Shown one piece after another: positions 36,722-45,125 of a stretch of DNA of 64,000 nucleotides. Positions within the stretch are counted from its first letter, which is position 1. Every line of letters begins with the position of its first letter. Position numbers and translations under genes: made by a program. The notes under the pieces are model-generated. The model was not told where the DNA came from. It saw nothing but the letters and a program-made list of their open reading frames with translations, and did no database searches. This DNA comes from CALMEC01 sp963706315 (GTDB taxonomy: Bacteria > Actinomycetota > Thermoleophilia > Miltoncostaeales > Miltoncostaeaceae), in the NCBI GenBank assembly GCA_963706315.1, contig CAVPMA010000019.1, forward strand, positions 248,001 to 312,000, read 5' to 3'.

Positions 36722-37555
36722 ATGGCACCGACCGTTGTGCACACCCCGGCGACCCACATGCCGCTGCCGGTCGACCACCCCGGCGTTTCGGACCTGGCCT
36801 ACCGGGCCCGACGTGCGGCGATCGCCGAGGCGGGCGAGCGGTACCGCTCGGGCGAACCGATTCCCTCGGTTGAGTACACAGAGCAGGAGCACGCCCTGTG
36901 GCGGCTGGTCGCGGGGGAACTCCAGAGCAAGCACGAGCGGCTCGCGTGTGAGTCTGCCCGCGCAGGGGCCGCCGCGCTTGCCCTTCCGCTCGACCGGGTC
37001 CCGCAGCTGGCAGAGGTCTCAGGCAGGCTCGGCGGGCTCACAGGCTTCCGGGTCGAGCCCGTGCCCGGCCTGGTGCCGACACGCCGCTTCTACGGGTCGC
37101 TTGCCGACAGCTGCTTCCTGTCCACGCAGTACATGCGCCACACCTCGGTGCCGTTCTACACGCCCGAGCCGGACCTGGTGCACGAGGTCGTCGGGCACTG
37201 CTCCCTGCTCGCCAACCCCCTCTTCGCGCGGCTGCATCGGCTGGCCGGCGAGGCGTCGCAGCGGGCCCGAGGCGACGCGGCGCTGGACTGCTTCAGCCGG
37301 GTCTTCTGGTTCACGCTCGAGTTCGGCGTGGTCGTGGAGCACGGCGAGCTGCGCTGCTACGGGGCGGGCTTGCTCTCGTCGTTCGGCGAGATCGAGGTGT
37401 TCCGCAACGCCCGGATCCTCCCGTTCGATATCGACAGGATGGGCCGCACCGACTACGACATCACGACCTACCAGCCGCTGCTGTTCGCCGCCGACGGGAT
37501 CGATCAGGTCACGGACGAGCTCGGAGCCTGGTTCGAGGGGTTCGAACGGAGCTGA
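36722..37555 (+). CDS. phhA: Phenylalanine 4-monooxygenase (aromatic amino acid hydroxylase)
   Basis: 277 residues from ATG 36722, ribosome site GAGGAG. The catalytic-domain-only bacterial form: the non-haem iron site is PDLVHEVVGHCSLL (HExxGH) with a later Glu in RVFWFTLEFGVV, and the pterin region RRFYGSLADSCFLSTQYMRH. It converts phenylalanine to tyrosine with tetrahydropterin and O2, feeding the homogentisate pathway encoded next door. Confidence 0.93.
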   Translation: MAPTVVHTPATHMPLPVDHPGVSDLAYRARRAAIAEAGERYRSGEPIPSVEYTEQEHALWRLVAGELQSKHERLACESARAGAAALALPLDRVPQLAEVSGRLGGLTGFRVEPVPGLVPTRRFYGSLADSCFLSTQYMRHTSVPFYTPEPDLVHEVVGHCSLLANPLFARLHRLAGEASQRARGDAALDCFSRVFWFTLEFGVVVEHGELRCYGAGLLSSFGEIEVFRNARILPFDIDRMGRTDYDITTYQPLLFAADGIDQVTDELGAWFEGFERS

Positions 37556-37964
37556 CCCAGCGCGAGACGAGCGTCTCAAGCAGCCCGACAACCGGCGGTG
37601 AAGTCGCCGCCGCCGAGGCGCTCGAAGAGCGACCCGGCACGGCCCGAGCTCGCAAACGCCCCGGCCCGGCGCTGCCGCTTCCCCCCGCTCCAAGCAACGC
37701 GCCATGTCTTCAAGGGCGTTTCGCACACGGGATCCACTTCTTCGGCCAGGCCAGCCAAGCCCGGGTAAGCCCCGGACCTTCGCCGGCAGCACCTCAGGAC
37801 AGGCTATTGAGGTAGCGCCAGTGCTTGTCAGTCGAGAAGGTGATAGCTGCGAGGGGGTGGCGGCTTGCGCTTAGGATCCGACACGGTGCCGATACCCGCG
37901 ACGGCATCGACGTGGCGCGGGCGGTGAACATACATCGCCGGCCCGGATCAGGCACACTTCCGTG

Positions 37965-38531
37965 ATGGCCACCGGCCTGGCAGTCGGCGGCGACGTCGAG
38001 CGGGCCCTGGACAGCGTCGGCGTGCCGAGCTACGTCCTCGACACAACGGGAGTCGTCCGGTGGATCAATCCCGCAGCCGAGCAGCTTCTCGGCGACGTTC
38101 GCGGTCGCCACTTCACCTCCGTCGTCGCGCCCGAGGACAGCCGGCGCGCCCGCGAGCTGTTCTCTCGGAAGGTGCTCGGCACCTCCCCGGCCACAGACGC
38201 AACCGGCGTCTTGGTTTCGACCGCCGGCACACGGGTGGCCGTAGAGCTCAGCTCGGTGCCGCTCATGAACGGTGAACGGGTGGTCGGCGTCTTCGGACTG
38301 ATCGAGGAACGCCCCGACGACAGGCCCACAGCGCCACACCCGCATCTCACCCCCCGTCAAGTCGAGGTGCTTCGTCTTCTCGAGCAGGGCCGCTCGACGA
38401 AGCAGATCGCCGCCGAGCTCCACCTGAGCACCGAGACAGTCAAGAACCACATCCGCCGTCTCTTTCGGGCCCTCGGCGTCAATACCCGACTCGAAGCCGT
38501 CGCCGCCGCCCGGGCCGCATCGCCCTACTGA
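37965..38531 (+). CDS. PAS-LuxR transcriptional regulator
   Basis: 188 residues from ATG 37965 (GTG 37962 also possible). A single PAS domain (residues ~10-110, VPSYVLDTTGVVRWINPAAE) is followed by a LuxR/GerE HTH (LTPRQVEVLRLLEQGRSTKQ, IAAELHLSTETVKNHI). No kinase or receiver domain, so it is a one-component sensor. Ligand unknown; no operon partner is obvious. Confidence 0.9.
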   Translation: MATGLAVGGDVERALDSVGVPSYVLDTTGVVRWINPAAEQLLGDVRGRHFTSVVAPEDSRRARELFSRKVLGTSPATDATGVLVSTAGTRVAVELSSVPLMNGERVVGVFGLIEERPDDRPTAPHPHLTPRQVEVLRLLEQGRSTKQIAAELHLSTETVKNHIRRLFRALGVNTRLEAVAAARAASPY

Positions 38532-39050
38532 TCGACGCGCGAGCCCGTCTCGTTCTTGGTCGAAGCCGACCACCACGGCGTCGTCTGACCGGTCGCGCTC
38601 CACGTGACCGTCCCTGAAGCAGAGATCGACGCCGTGATGGGGCGGGACGCCGACCGCGACCGGCTCCGCGGCCTCTTCACCGACGACGACACCTAACGCG
38701 CTTCTCGCCCATTACGCCCAACGAGAACTCCGAGGCCAGTCGTCACCGAGCGTGATCGGGGTGGAACAACGGGTAACGCCCCTGTTCCCCCTGCGGCCGA
38801 TGCGACGTGCCCGACCGGTGCCGGACCAAGCACATAGTACGCCGCGGCTCGCAGGATGCTCTGAGCCTGTCACCCGCCCATACACCCGAGGTGGATCGCG
38901 CGGAATTGACCCGCTCGGGTCACAGACCGCGCGTGTGCGCGGCGATACCGTCTTCAGGCGCGGGGCCGAGCTGAATCCCCCGTTACGAGACTGGAGACCG
39001 ACCCCGAATGAAGCTGACCCTCGTTGGATGATCAAGCAGTTCCCGGAGGT
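38532..39050. other. 520-bp stretch with only a short coding scrap
   Basis: A 30-residue frame at 38604-38696 (VTVPEAEIDAVMGRDADRDR) may be the end of a lost gene. Nothing else is recognisable. Confidence 0.4.
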
Positions 39051-39392
39051 GTGAAGTGGTCCCGCCGCGCGGTGTGGCTCCCCGCCCTCCTCGTTGTCGC
39101 CGTCCTGGCGATCGCCGGACCCGCGACCGCCGCCACCCCGCAGCAGAAGCGGATCGCCGCCCTGTCCAAACAAGTGAAGGCCCAGCAGGCGACGATCGCC
39201 AACCAACGCGGACAGATCGTCCGGCTGACCCAGCAACGCGACCAGAACTACGGCGCCATGGCGCACCCCGCCCTGTTCGAGCTGGTGTGGTCCCTGCGCG
39301 ACCTGCTCCACGCACCCAACGAGGTCATCACTTCGAGCTTCGACAGCGAGTGGTACCGCTCCGTCACGTTCACCTGGGGCCGGCCGCTATGA
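39051..39392 (+). CDS. Small secreted coiled-coil protein, first of an overlapping small-gene chain
   Basis: 113 residues from GTG 39051 with ribosome site GGAGG. Signal peptide (VWLPALLVVAVLAIAGPATA) then a coiled-coil stretch rich in Gln/Lys (IAALSKQVKAQQATIANQRG), typical of phage-lysis or periplasmic spacer proteins. Its stop overlaps the next ATG (ATGA). Confidence 0.65.
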   Translation: MKWSRRAVWLPALLVVAVLAIAGPATAATPQQKRIAALSKQVKAQQATIANQRGQIVRLTQQRDQNYGAMAHPALFELVWSLRDLLHAPNEVITSSFDSEWYRSVTFTWGRPL

Positions 39393-39790
39393 CCGCCCAG
39401 GCGAAGACCTCCATCCTCGTCCCGATCGCCGCGCTGGCGCTCGCTGGACCCGCAACCGCCAGCTACCGCGACGCGGGCCGAGCGACCCGCCACTGTTTCC
39501 GACACCACGGCTGGAAGGTGAGCCTCTGGGACGACGGCTACGGCGTGGCGGTCACCGCCAGCTCGCCGCGCCGCCTCGGCGGCGGCTGGCCGCCTGCTGT
39601 GACCCCCTGGTACCGGGTCGCGTTCTCGCCGTACCTCGTCCCATTCAGACCAGCCCGGACGGGCACCGGCCCCGGCTACGCCGAGCGCCCCCGCCGTGCG
39701 TTCAACCGCGCCGAGGCGAAGATCGCCACGGCGTACCGCAACCTCAGGCTGCGGCGCCTCGGCCCGCTCGACGGGAGGCCGGGCGAATGA
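39389..39790 (+). CDS. Small protein with signal-like start and AFNRAEAKIA motif
   Basis: 133 residues. The start (TSILVPIAALALAGPATA) looks like a signal peptide; the rest is Arg/Pro/Tyr-rich and ends in RRAFNRAEAKIATAYRNLR, a motif that recurs in the gene at 40385. Overlaps both neighbours by ATGA. Unknown family. Confidence 0.6.
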   Translation: MTAQAKTSILVPIAALALAGPATASYRDAGRATRHCFRHHGWKVSLWDDGYGVAVTASSPRRLGGGWPPAVTPWYRVAFSPYLVPFRPARTGTGPGYAERPRRAFNRAEAKIATAYRNLRLRRLGPLDGRPGE

Positions 39791-39993
39791 ACGCCACCAC
39801 CACCGGTCGGCTCGACGCCCTGGAGGCGTGGATCTGCGACATCCGCGACGAGGCCCGCGCCCTGCTCCCGCACCTCGCCCCCGCCGACCGTGACGCCGTG
39901 GTCCTACGCCACATCGGCGACACAATGGACGACCTCACCTATGAACTCGCCCTGATCCGCGAACGCCGCCCGTGGCGAGAGGTGACCCGGTGA
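39787..39993 (+). CDS. 68-residue acidic helical protein
   Basis: MNATTTGRLDALEAWICDIR and DDLTYELALIRERRPWREV suggest a small helical hairpin. Overlaps neighbours by 4 bp on both sides (ATGA, GTGA). Unknown function. Confidence 0.6.
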   Translation: MNATTTGRLDALEAWICDIRDEARALLPHLAPADRDAVVLRHIGDTMDDLTYELALIRERRPWREVTR

Positions 39994-40188
39994 ACCCCGA
40001 CGTGAAAGCCGCGATCATCGGCCAGCTCGCGATGTTCCGCGACGGCTGGCACGAGCTGCCCTACGACCACCCGCTGATGACGCAGCTGCAATCCGAGCCT
40101 GGTGCTCCTCATGCAGCCGTTCGCCGAGTACCCGGTGACCGAGCCCTACTGGGCGCCGACCCGGAAGGGCCTGGAGCTACGATCGTGA
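39990..40188 (+). pseudogene. Small gene of the chain, with a one-base insertion
   Basis: GTG 39990 opens MNPDVKAAIIGQLAMFRDGW; the natural end (LVLLMQPFAEYPVTEPYWAP then TRKGLELRS, stop TGA 40186-40188) is in a different frame. Removing one C near 40088 joins them into a ~65-residue protein. Its stop overlaps the next GTG. Confidence 0.55.
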
Positions 40189-40388
40189 ACGGCCGCGGGA
40201 ACCGCGGGATCCGGATCGCGTTCGCCCTCGACGCGCTCACCACCACCCAACCCACCACCCGCGCCGAGGCCGAGGCGATCCTGCAGGAGTTCGGCCTGAC
40301 GCACGACGACATATTGATCTGCGACCCGTGCGAGTGCGACGGGTCGCCCGACTGCAGTACCTGCAACCCCGAGCCCGAGCAGGAATGA
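40185..40388 (+). CDS. 67-residue protein with acidic Cys-rich tail
   Basis: GTG 40185. A helical start (IAFALDALTTTQPTTRAEAE) is followed by a Cys cluster ICDPCECDGSPDCSTCN that could bind metal. Overlaps neighbours by 4 bp. Unknown family. Confidence 0.55.
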   Translation: MNGRGNRGIRIAFALDALTTTQPTTRAEAEAILQEFGLTHDDILICDPCECDGSPDCSTCNPEPEQE

Positions 40389-40715
40389 GCGCACCCCCCG
40401 ACGACGAGCTGATCGACGGGGTGGGGCTCGCCCAGCCGGGTAGCGCCCTGCGGGCCGCACGGGACAACCCCGCAACCTCCCGTGCCCGAGCCACCGCCCG
40501 CACCGCTCGCGATTGCCTGCGCACCTATGGCTGGGCCGCCGCGATCATGGGCGGCGAGCAGGTGACGGCGCCTCGGATTCAACCGGGCCGAGGCGCGGAT
40601 CGCCACCACCTGCCGCCGGGCCGGCAAGTCCCGGCTCAACCCGACGCTATTGGTGGGCCACTCCGGCGCGCAAGTGGCGCTGGGCGATGCTGAACGGACA
40701 TCGAAGGGCCTCGGA
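40385..40715 (+). pseudogene. Small gene of the chain, frameshifted; related to the 39389 gene
   Basis: ATG 40385 opens MSAPPDDELIDGVGLAQPGS; the shared motif GFNRAEARIATTCRRAG is in another frame after about 40572. The unshifted frame stops at 40693. The motif makes it a paralogue of the 39389-39790 gene. Confidence 0.5.
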
Positions 40716-41040
40716 ATGAGTTTGCCTGCCTGCCCGCGGTGCGGGGATCTCAACGCCGTCGGTGCGAAACGATGCACCGGATGCGGAGGGTACTTCCTCC
40801 TGCCAAACCCGAGGAACAAGGGCCGCAGAACGGGTCCGCATCATCCCGCCGAGGGAGGTCTGCACAGATCCGGAGACGGCGGCGAAGACTATGCACGGGG
40901 AGATTCAGAAGGCGCTGGAGACGCTGCGTGGGAGGAAGGCGGTTCCGATGGTCGCGACGAATCGACATCCCGGAGACCATGACGGCGAACATGAGGTCTT
41001 GCGGATGAAGATGCGACCTCGACTTGGCGTCAAGTGGTGA
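40716..41040 (+). pseudogene. Zinc-ribbon start joined to copy 2 of the VRIILPREV module
   Basis: ATG 40716 reads MSLPACPRCGDLNAVGAKRC then TGCGGYFLLPNP, a CPxCG/CxGCG zinc ribbon. Downstream the PEEQGPQ stretch leads, in another frame, to RVRIIPPREVCTDPETAAKT, ALETLRGRK and the end at 41038-41040. If one frame is restored this would be a zinc ribbon fused to the module, a possible full form of the family. Confidence 0.5.
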
Positions 41041-41072
41041 GCATCGATGCATCTCCGGCCGAGCTCACCGTA

Positions 41073-41695
41073 CTCGCGGCTACCTCGCCTTCCTCGGCCG
41101 GATGTCGCCCGAGAAGGGCCCCGCCGACGCCATCCGCATCGCGCGCGGCGCGGGCCTCCCGCTCCTGATCGGGGCCAAGTGCCGCGAGCCGGCCGAGCAC
41201 GAGTACTTTGCGCGGAGCGTCGCTCCCGCACTCGGCCCCGACGTCGTCTGGCTGGGCGAGCTCGACGCCGCGGGGAAGTACGCCCTGCTGACGGGCGCCC
41301 GCGCCCTGCTCTTCCCGATCGCCTGGCCCGAGCCCTTCGGCATGGTGATGATCGAGGCCATGGCGTGCGGGACCCCGGTCCTCGCGACCGCCCAGGGCTC
41401 GGTGCCCGAGGTGGTGGCCGAAGGGGTCACCGGCTTCGTGCGCGCCACCCCGGACGAGCTGGTCGACACCGTCGCGCGCATTCACGAGATCGACCGGCGC
41501 GCGTGCCGGCGCTGGGTGGCGGAGCGGTTCTCGGCCGACGACATGACGGCGGGCTACGAGCGCCTCGTGCGCGCGGAGCTGCCCGGGCTGAGGTACCCGA
41601 ACCGCGCGCGGCAGGCCGCGCCCGCCGGAACGAAGTGGGCGCGCCCTGCCCCCGAACCCGCCACCATCCCGCTCATCACCTCAGGCAGGGAGTAG
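41073..41695 (+). pseudogene. GT4 glycosyltransferase, 5' half missing
   Basis: The C-terminal nucleotide-sugar domain is intact: GYLAFLGRMSPEKGPADAIR, then the GT4 E-x7-E motif PEPFGMVMIEAMACGTPVLA and GSVPEVVAEGVTGF. The N-terminal acceptor domain is absent and the sequence upstream is the repeated small-protein module, so the gene was cut when that piece arrived or when a deletion joined them. Confidence 0.8.
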
Positions 41696-42247
41696 CGCAG
41701 ATGACCGCATACCGGGTCGACGCTGCTCCTCGACTCTGACGACCTATCCGAAGACGTGCCCGAAGGTCTTGTCAGAAACTTCTGGGTCCGAGCTGAGCAA
41801 TTGCAGTAGGGCTCAGCCCAACACCGAGCGCGCTCACCCTCCCCGCGTTGCCCTGGCCATGCGCACGTGAGCTGGCCCGCAGAACCCGCACAACCCGCAC
41901 AACCGTCCGGGCGAGCTGGAGACCTGAGGCCCGTTGGGCATCAACCGGCCGGAGGCATCGCACTGGCAGACCGGGACGGGCACGAAAGGGCGGACCCGTC
42001 GCCCCAGCCCGTGAGTCTCGGCGCGGTGGCCGCACTGGTCGCGGCGCACCCGCCCCGCTTAGGCTGAAGCGAGGCCCCCTGGCATTCGCCGGCCTCCGCG
42101 AATCGCTTCACCGGGTCGTCCAGATCGCGTCCGCCCACTGCGGCTTTACCTCGACGAAGGTGCGGTACCTAGAGGAAGCAATGATCTCTTGCGTCCGGGC
42201 AGACGCCGGATAGGGTCGGTGAAACGCCCAGCATGGAGGATCGCGCC
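41696..42247. other. 550-bp intergenic stretch
   Basis: No gene, tRNA or strong hairpin recognised. Frames here are of low quality and Arg/Pro-rich. Confidence 0.5.
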
Positions 42248-42529
42248 ATGAGCATCGTCGTCCGCTTCAACCCCCGGGGCATGACCGCCGAGAAGTACGA
42301 TGAGGCCACCCGTCGCATTGAGGAGGCTGGTATCGAGTTTCCCCCGAAGGGGTTGGACTACCACGTCTGCTTCGGGTCCGACGGGGACCTCCGCGTCAGC
42401 GAGATCTGGGACTCGAAGGAGCAGTTCGAAGCCTTTGGCGAGCGCCTGATGCCCGTGTTAGCGGAAATCGGGATTGAGTTTTCGGGCGCGCCGGAGATCT
42501 TCGAGGTCCACAACATCGAGAAGCGTTAG
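42248..42529 (+). CDS. Small ferredoxin-fold (ABM-like) protein
   Basis: 93 residues from ATG 42248, ribosome site GGAGG at 42235. MSIVVRFNPRGMTAEKYDEA and VSEIWDSKEQFEAFGERL with a terminal IFEVHNI resemble antibiotic-biosynthesis-monooxygenase-like dimeric alpha-beta barrels. Function unknown; no cofactor motif. Confidence 0.7.
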   Translation: MSIVVRFNPRGMTAEKYDEATRRIEEAGIEFPPKGLDYHVCFGSDGDLRVSEIWDSKEQFEAFGERLMPVLAEIGIEFSGAPEIFEVHNIEKR

Positions 42530-42553
42530 GCCGGCGCGTTTGGGAGTGAGCCG

Positions 42554-42814
42554 GTGCACGTCATCTTGATTGCCCGAGTCCGAAGCGCAAGTGCGCTGAT
42601 GTGGCGGGAGGTCGATCGCCCGTATGCGGGCGTGCCAGGAGCAGGCGAGTGGGTTCACATCTTCGACGACGAACGCCTCAGAACTCAGGTATTCGAGGTC
42701 GCGCACCGGAACAGTGGAGTGGTCGAACTCATGCTCGGGGAGCTCGACGCTGATCCCGACGAACTCCGAGCGTACGGCTGGCAACTCTGGCCCCCAGACT
42801 ACGGCGAAGCCTGA
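42554..42814 (+). CDS. Hypothetical 86-residue protein
   Basis: GTG 42554, 24 bases after the previous stop. MHVILIARVRSASALMWREV and LGELDADPDELRAYGWQLWP suggest a small globular alpha/beta protein. Its 3' end overlaps the minus-strand small protein at 42799-42921. Confidence 0.55.
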   Translation: MHVILIARVRSASALMWREVDRPYAGVPGAGEWVHIFDDERLRTQVFEVAHRNSGVVELMLGELDADPDELRAYGWQLWPPDYGEA

Positions 42815-42921
42815 GCGTCGGGGGCACGTTCTCCGGCGGGCGCTGTTATCTCGCCGTTTGCGACGACCTGGGCGAGGCGATCGAGGATCGCGGCTGCTTC
42901 TCGCTGCTCACGCTTCGTCAC
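42799..42921 (-). CDS. 40-residue helical protein, second copy
   Basis: GTG 42921 opens MTKREQREAAAILDRL then AQVVANG, differing from the copy at 26434-26550 by one residue in this part, then continues with a different tail (EITAPAGERAPDAQASP). It lies in the second copy of leader repeat L. Confidence 0.45.
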   Translation of the reverse strand: MTKREQREAAAILDRLAQVVANGEITAPAGERAPDAQASP

Positions 42922-43026
42922 GAGCGCAGGGTAGCGGGTCGCATAGGCGACTCGCGGGGTGAGTCACGCCCGCCGAAGGCAGGCCGATGAGCGCGACGTT
43001 GTACCGTCGGGCGGATGCCTCGCGCG
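42857..43026. repeat. Leader repeat L, copy 2
   Basis: Matches 26486-26655 over about 170 bp with a handful of substitutions. After the shared GATGCCTCGCGCGC the two loci diverge: mreB follows in copy 1, unrelated sequence in copy 2. Confidence 0.85.
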
Positions 43027-43134
43027 CGTTGACTGACGTGTTCGGATGTGTCCAGAAACGGCGGCTCGCGACGTTGACCGGCGCGGCGACTGTTCCTACG
43101 ATGGCCGAAAAGCTCGGCGCGGGAAGGAGACGGA

Positions 43135-43560
43135 TTGGGAGAGGCACGCGACGTCATGAACCGCGTCACGGAGGCGGTGTTCAGCAAGGACCTGGAGGCT
43201 CTGAGCCAGCTCTACGCCCCGAATGCGGTCGCCGAGTCGCCCGACCTGGGGACGATCAGCGGGCGGGATCAGATCGTCGCCTGGCTCGGCGAGTTCGTGG
43301 CGGCATTCCCGGACGCGTCATTCGAGGCGGCCCGCGAGCACGAGTGCGGCGACACCGCGATCGACGAGGGGTACTTCGTGGGCACGAACACCGGTCCCCT
43401 GGCGATGCCGAACGGCGAGAGCATCCCGGCGACGGGACGGCGGGTGTGGATGCGCGCGTGCGACGCCGCAACCGTCGAGGACGGGGTCGTGACGAGCCAC
43501 CGGTTCTACTTCGACCAGTTGGACTTCCTCGGGCAACTGGGCCTCGCGCCGGAGGCGTAG
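43135..43560 (+). CDS. SnoaL-like (NTF2-fold) protein
   Basis: 141 residues from TTG 43135 with AAGGAG just upstream (ATG 43156 is the alternative). Pattern: helix VMNRVTEAVFSKDLEALSQL, DQIVAWLGEFVAAFPD, then beta strands ending RFYFDQLDFLGQLGL. SnoaL-like proteins include polyketide cyclases and limonene-epoxide-type enzymes but most are uncharacterised. Confidence 0.85.
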   Translation: MGEARDVMNRVTEAVFSKDLEALSQLYAPNAVAESPDLGTISGRDQIVAWLGEFVAAFPDASFEAAREHECGDTAIDEGYFVGTNTGPLAMPNGESIPATGRRVWMRACDAATVEDGVVTSHRFYFDQLDFLGQLGLAPEA

Positions 43561-44098
43561 CGCACGACCGCTCCGGCGAGCGCGTAGGCCCAGCTTCCGC
43601 GCTGGCCGCCCCCCGTCAAGTAACCCGGTCCCGCAACTCGCCCCGCAACGTCCGTGCGGTCGCCGCAACGTCCCGCGAGGCCGCACTCGGGCCCCGAGCG
43701 TCGCGTGGTGTCGGTCCGTGCGTCCCGCGTCCGTTCCGACGACTTGTAGTGATCCCCCTGTTGGAGCGGGATCTCGTGGCTACGACGGTGATGGAGGATG
43801 ACGGGATCGAACCGGTGGGCACCGGGCAGTGAGCGTAATCCCTGCAAATAAAGGGGTCACCCCGTGCGCTGCGTGCGCAGAATGGACTGCCGGTGACGTA
43901 CCGGTGACTTACGGAGGGCGATGCTGCGGGTAGACAAGCGCCTCGTGGGCGGCGGCCGGGCCGCCCCGGCGCAAGGGCCGCGCCCCACGCAAGCGCGCCA
44001 AGCCGAAGGTTCCGAGTTCATAACCTGGCCGGTGCCGGTGAGATAACGCGCCCGGGCGCGGTATCCCAGCGCGCCGTTGGGGCGGTGCAACCGGGGCG
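43561..44098. other. 540-bp stretch holding 56-bp element copy B
   Basis: Apart from the element at 43792-43847, no gene is recognised. Confidence 0.5.
43792..43847. repeat. 56-bp element, copy B
   Basis: TGGAGGATGACGGGATCGAA at the left edge and AATCCCTGCAA at the right. Its T-arm-like part (minus strand ACCGGTTCGATCCC) is the best preserved of the three copies, which supports a tRNA origin. Confidence 0.6.
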
Positions 44099-44299
44099 CT
44101 AGTCGCCCGCCTTCTCCTTCTGAATCTCTCTGGCGACTTCGTCCAAGGCCTCGATTGCCGCGTCCAGGTGGCGTAGGACGCTACCGATCCGCCATTTTTG
44201 CAGGAAGTCGCTCACGTTGATCTCGTACCTGTATCCGATGAGGCCCTCTCGGATCTTCTCCAAGTCGGGTGGCAGCGGTGGCGATTCATCCCTTTCCAT
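44099..44299 (-). CDS. 66-residue hypothetical helical protein
   Basis: ATG 44299: LEKIREGLIGYRYEINVSDF then LRHLDAAIEALDEVAREIQK, an amphipathic helix at the end. Balanced composition, unlike the Arg-rich shadow frames here. Unknown function. Confidence 0.55.
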   Translation of the reverse strand: MERDESPPLPPDLEKIREGLIGYRYEINVSDFLQKWRIGSVLRHLDAAIEALDEVAREIQKEKAGD

Positions 44300-44445
44300 C
44301 GGGCGACCGTACCACGCACCCTGGGCGCTGGATCAACCGGCAGCACAGCCGCAAGGCACTCACAGACTCCAGCAGGACACTCCCGGACGGACGCGCCTGG
44401 CACCCGGATACGATCTCCGACGTGACACCGAAAGTGGACAGACGA

Positions 44446-44530
44446 GGGAGACGCTGTGGGAGGGGTGCCACTTCCTCTCCGGCGGCTTCGGGGAAGAGCG
44501 GCCCGGCCATGTTCGCGCACTCGACGTGGA
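44446..44530 (+). repeat. Dispersed intergenic repeat R, copy 2 (short)
   Basis: Contains GGGAGGGGTGCCACTTCCTC followed by TCCGGCGGCTTCGGGGAAGA and CCATGTTCGCGC, matching the core of the family. Confidence 0.6.
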
Positions 44531-44602
44531 CAGTGAATGTCGTCCTCTCGGTCGGGGTTGGGCTACTCCACTAGGCGGGAGCAACGACCACAGCGAGGTG
44601 TC

Positions 44603-44971
44603 GTGAGACCACGGATCCAAGGTACCCGGTTCGGCTCGATCACGGTTGGAGGCGAGGAGTTTCTCCACGATGTGGTCATCCTCCCGAGCGGCAAGGTCCG
44701 CAAGCGCAAGAAGAAGCTCTCGAAAGCCGTCTATGGCACCTCGCATACGATCTCGCTCGCAGAGGCCGAGCACGTCTACCAGCAGGCCGAACACCCGGAA
44801 CGACTGATCGTCGGCGCCGGGCAGGAAGGCAGAGTGCATCTCTCGCCCCAAGCGGACCGCTTCCTGCGGCAGAACGGATGCGGTGTCTTTCTCGCACCGA
44901 CACCGGAGGCGATTGAGCCCTGGAACACGGCCAAGAACAAGACCGCCGGGCTCTTCCACGTTACCTGCTGA
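44603..44971 (+). CDS. Mth938-like domain protein
   Basis: 122 residues from GTG 44603. RIQGTRFGSITVGGEEFLHD, VVILPSGKVRKRKKKLSK, then ERLIVGAGQEGRVHLSPQAD and IEPWNTAKNKTAGLFHVTC match the MTH938/NDUFAF3-like family (DUF498). Small soluble fold; in eukaryotes relatives help complex I assembly, in bacteria the role is unknown. Confidence 0.85.
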   Translation: MRPRIQGTRFGSITVGGEEFLHDVVILPSGKVRKRKKKLSKAVYGTSHTISLAEAEHVYQQAEHPERLIVGAGQEGRVHLSPQADRFLRQNGCGVFLAPTPEAIEPWNTAKNKTAGLFHVTC

Positions 44972-45125
44972 GGAGCACTAGCCCCCGCCTTCTCCCGCAG
45001 CGCGTCCATCCTCGCCATCGCGTCCTACGCTGCTGGGTCCGCTCTCGGCCACGCGGGCCCTCGTCGAAGGCGAGCGAGCGTCGGGTCCTATTTTGTCCGT
45101 CTCGGCGCATCGGCACGATACGGGT

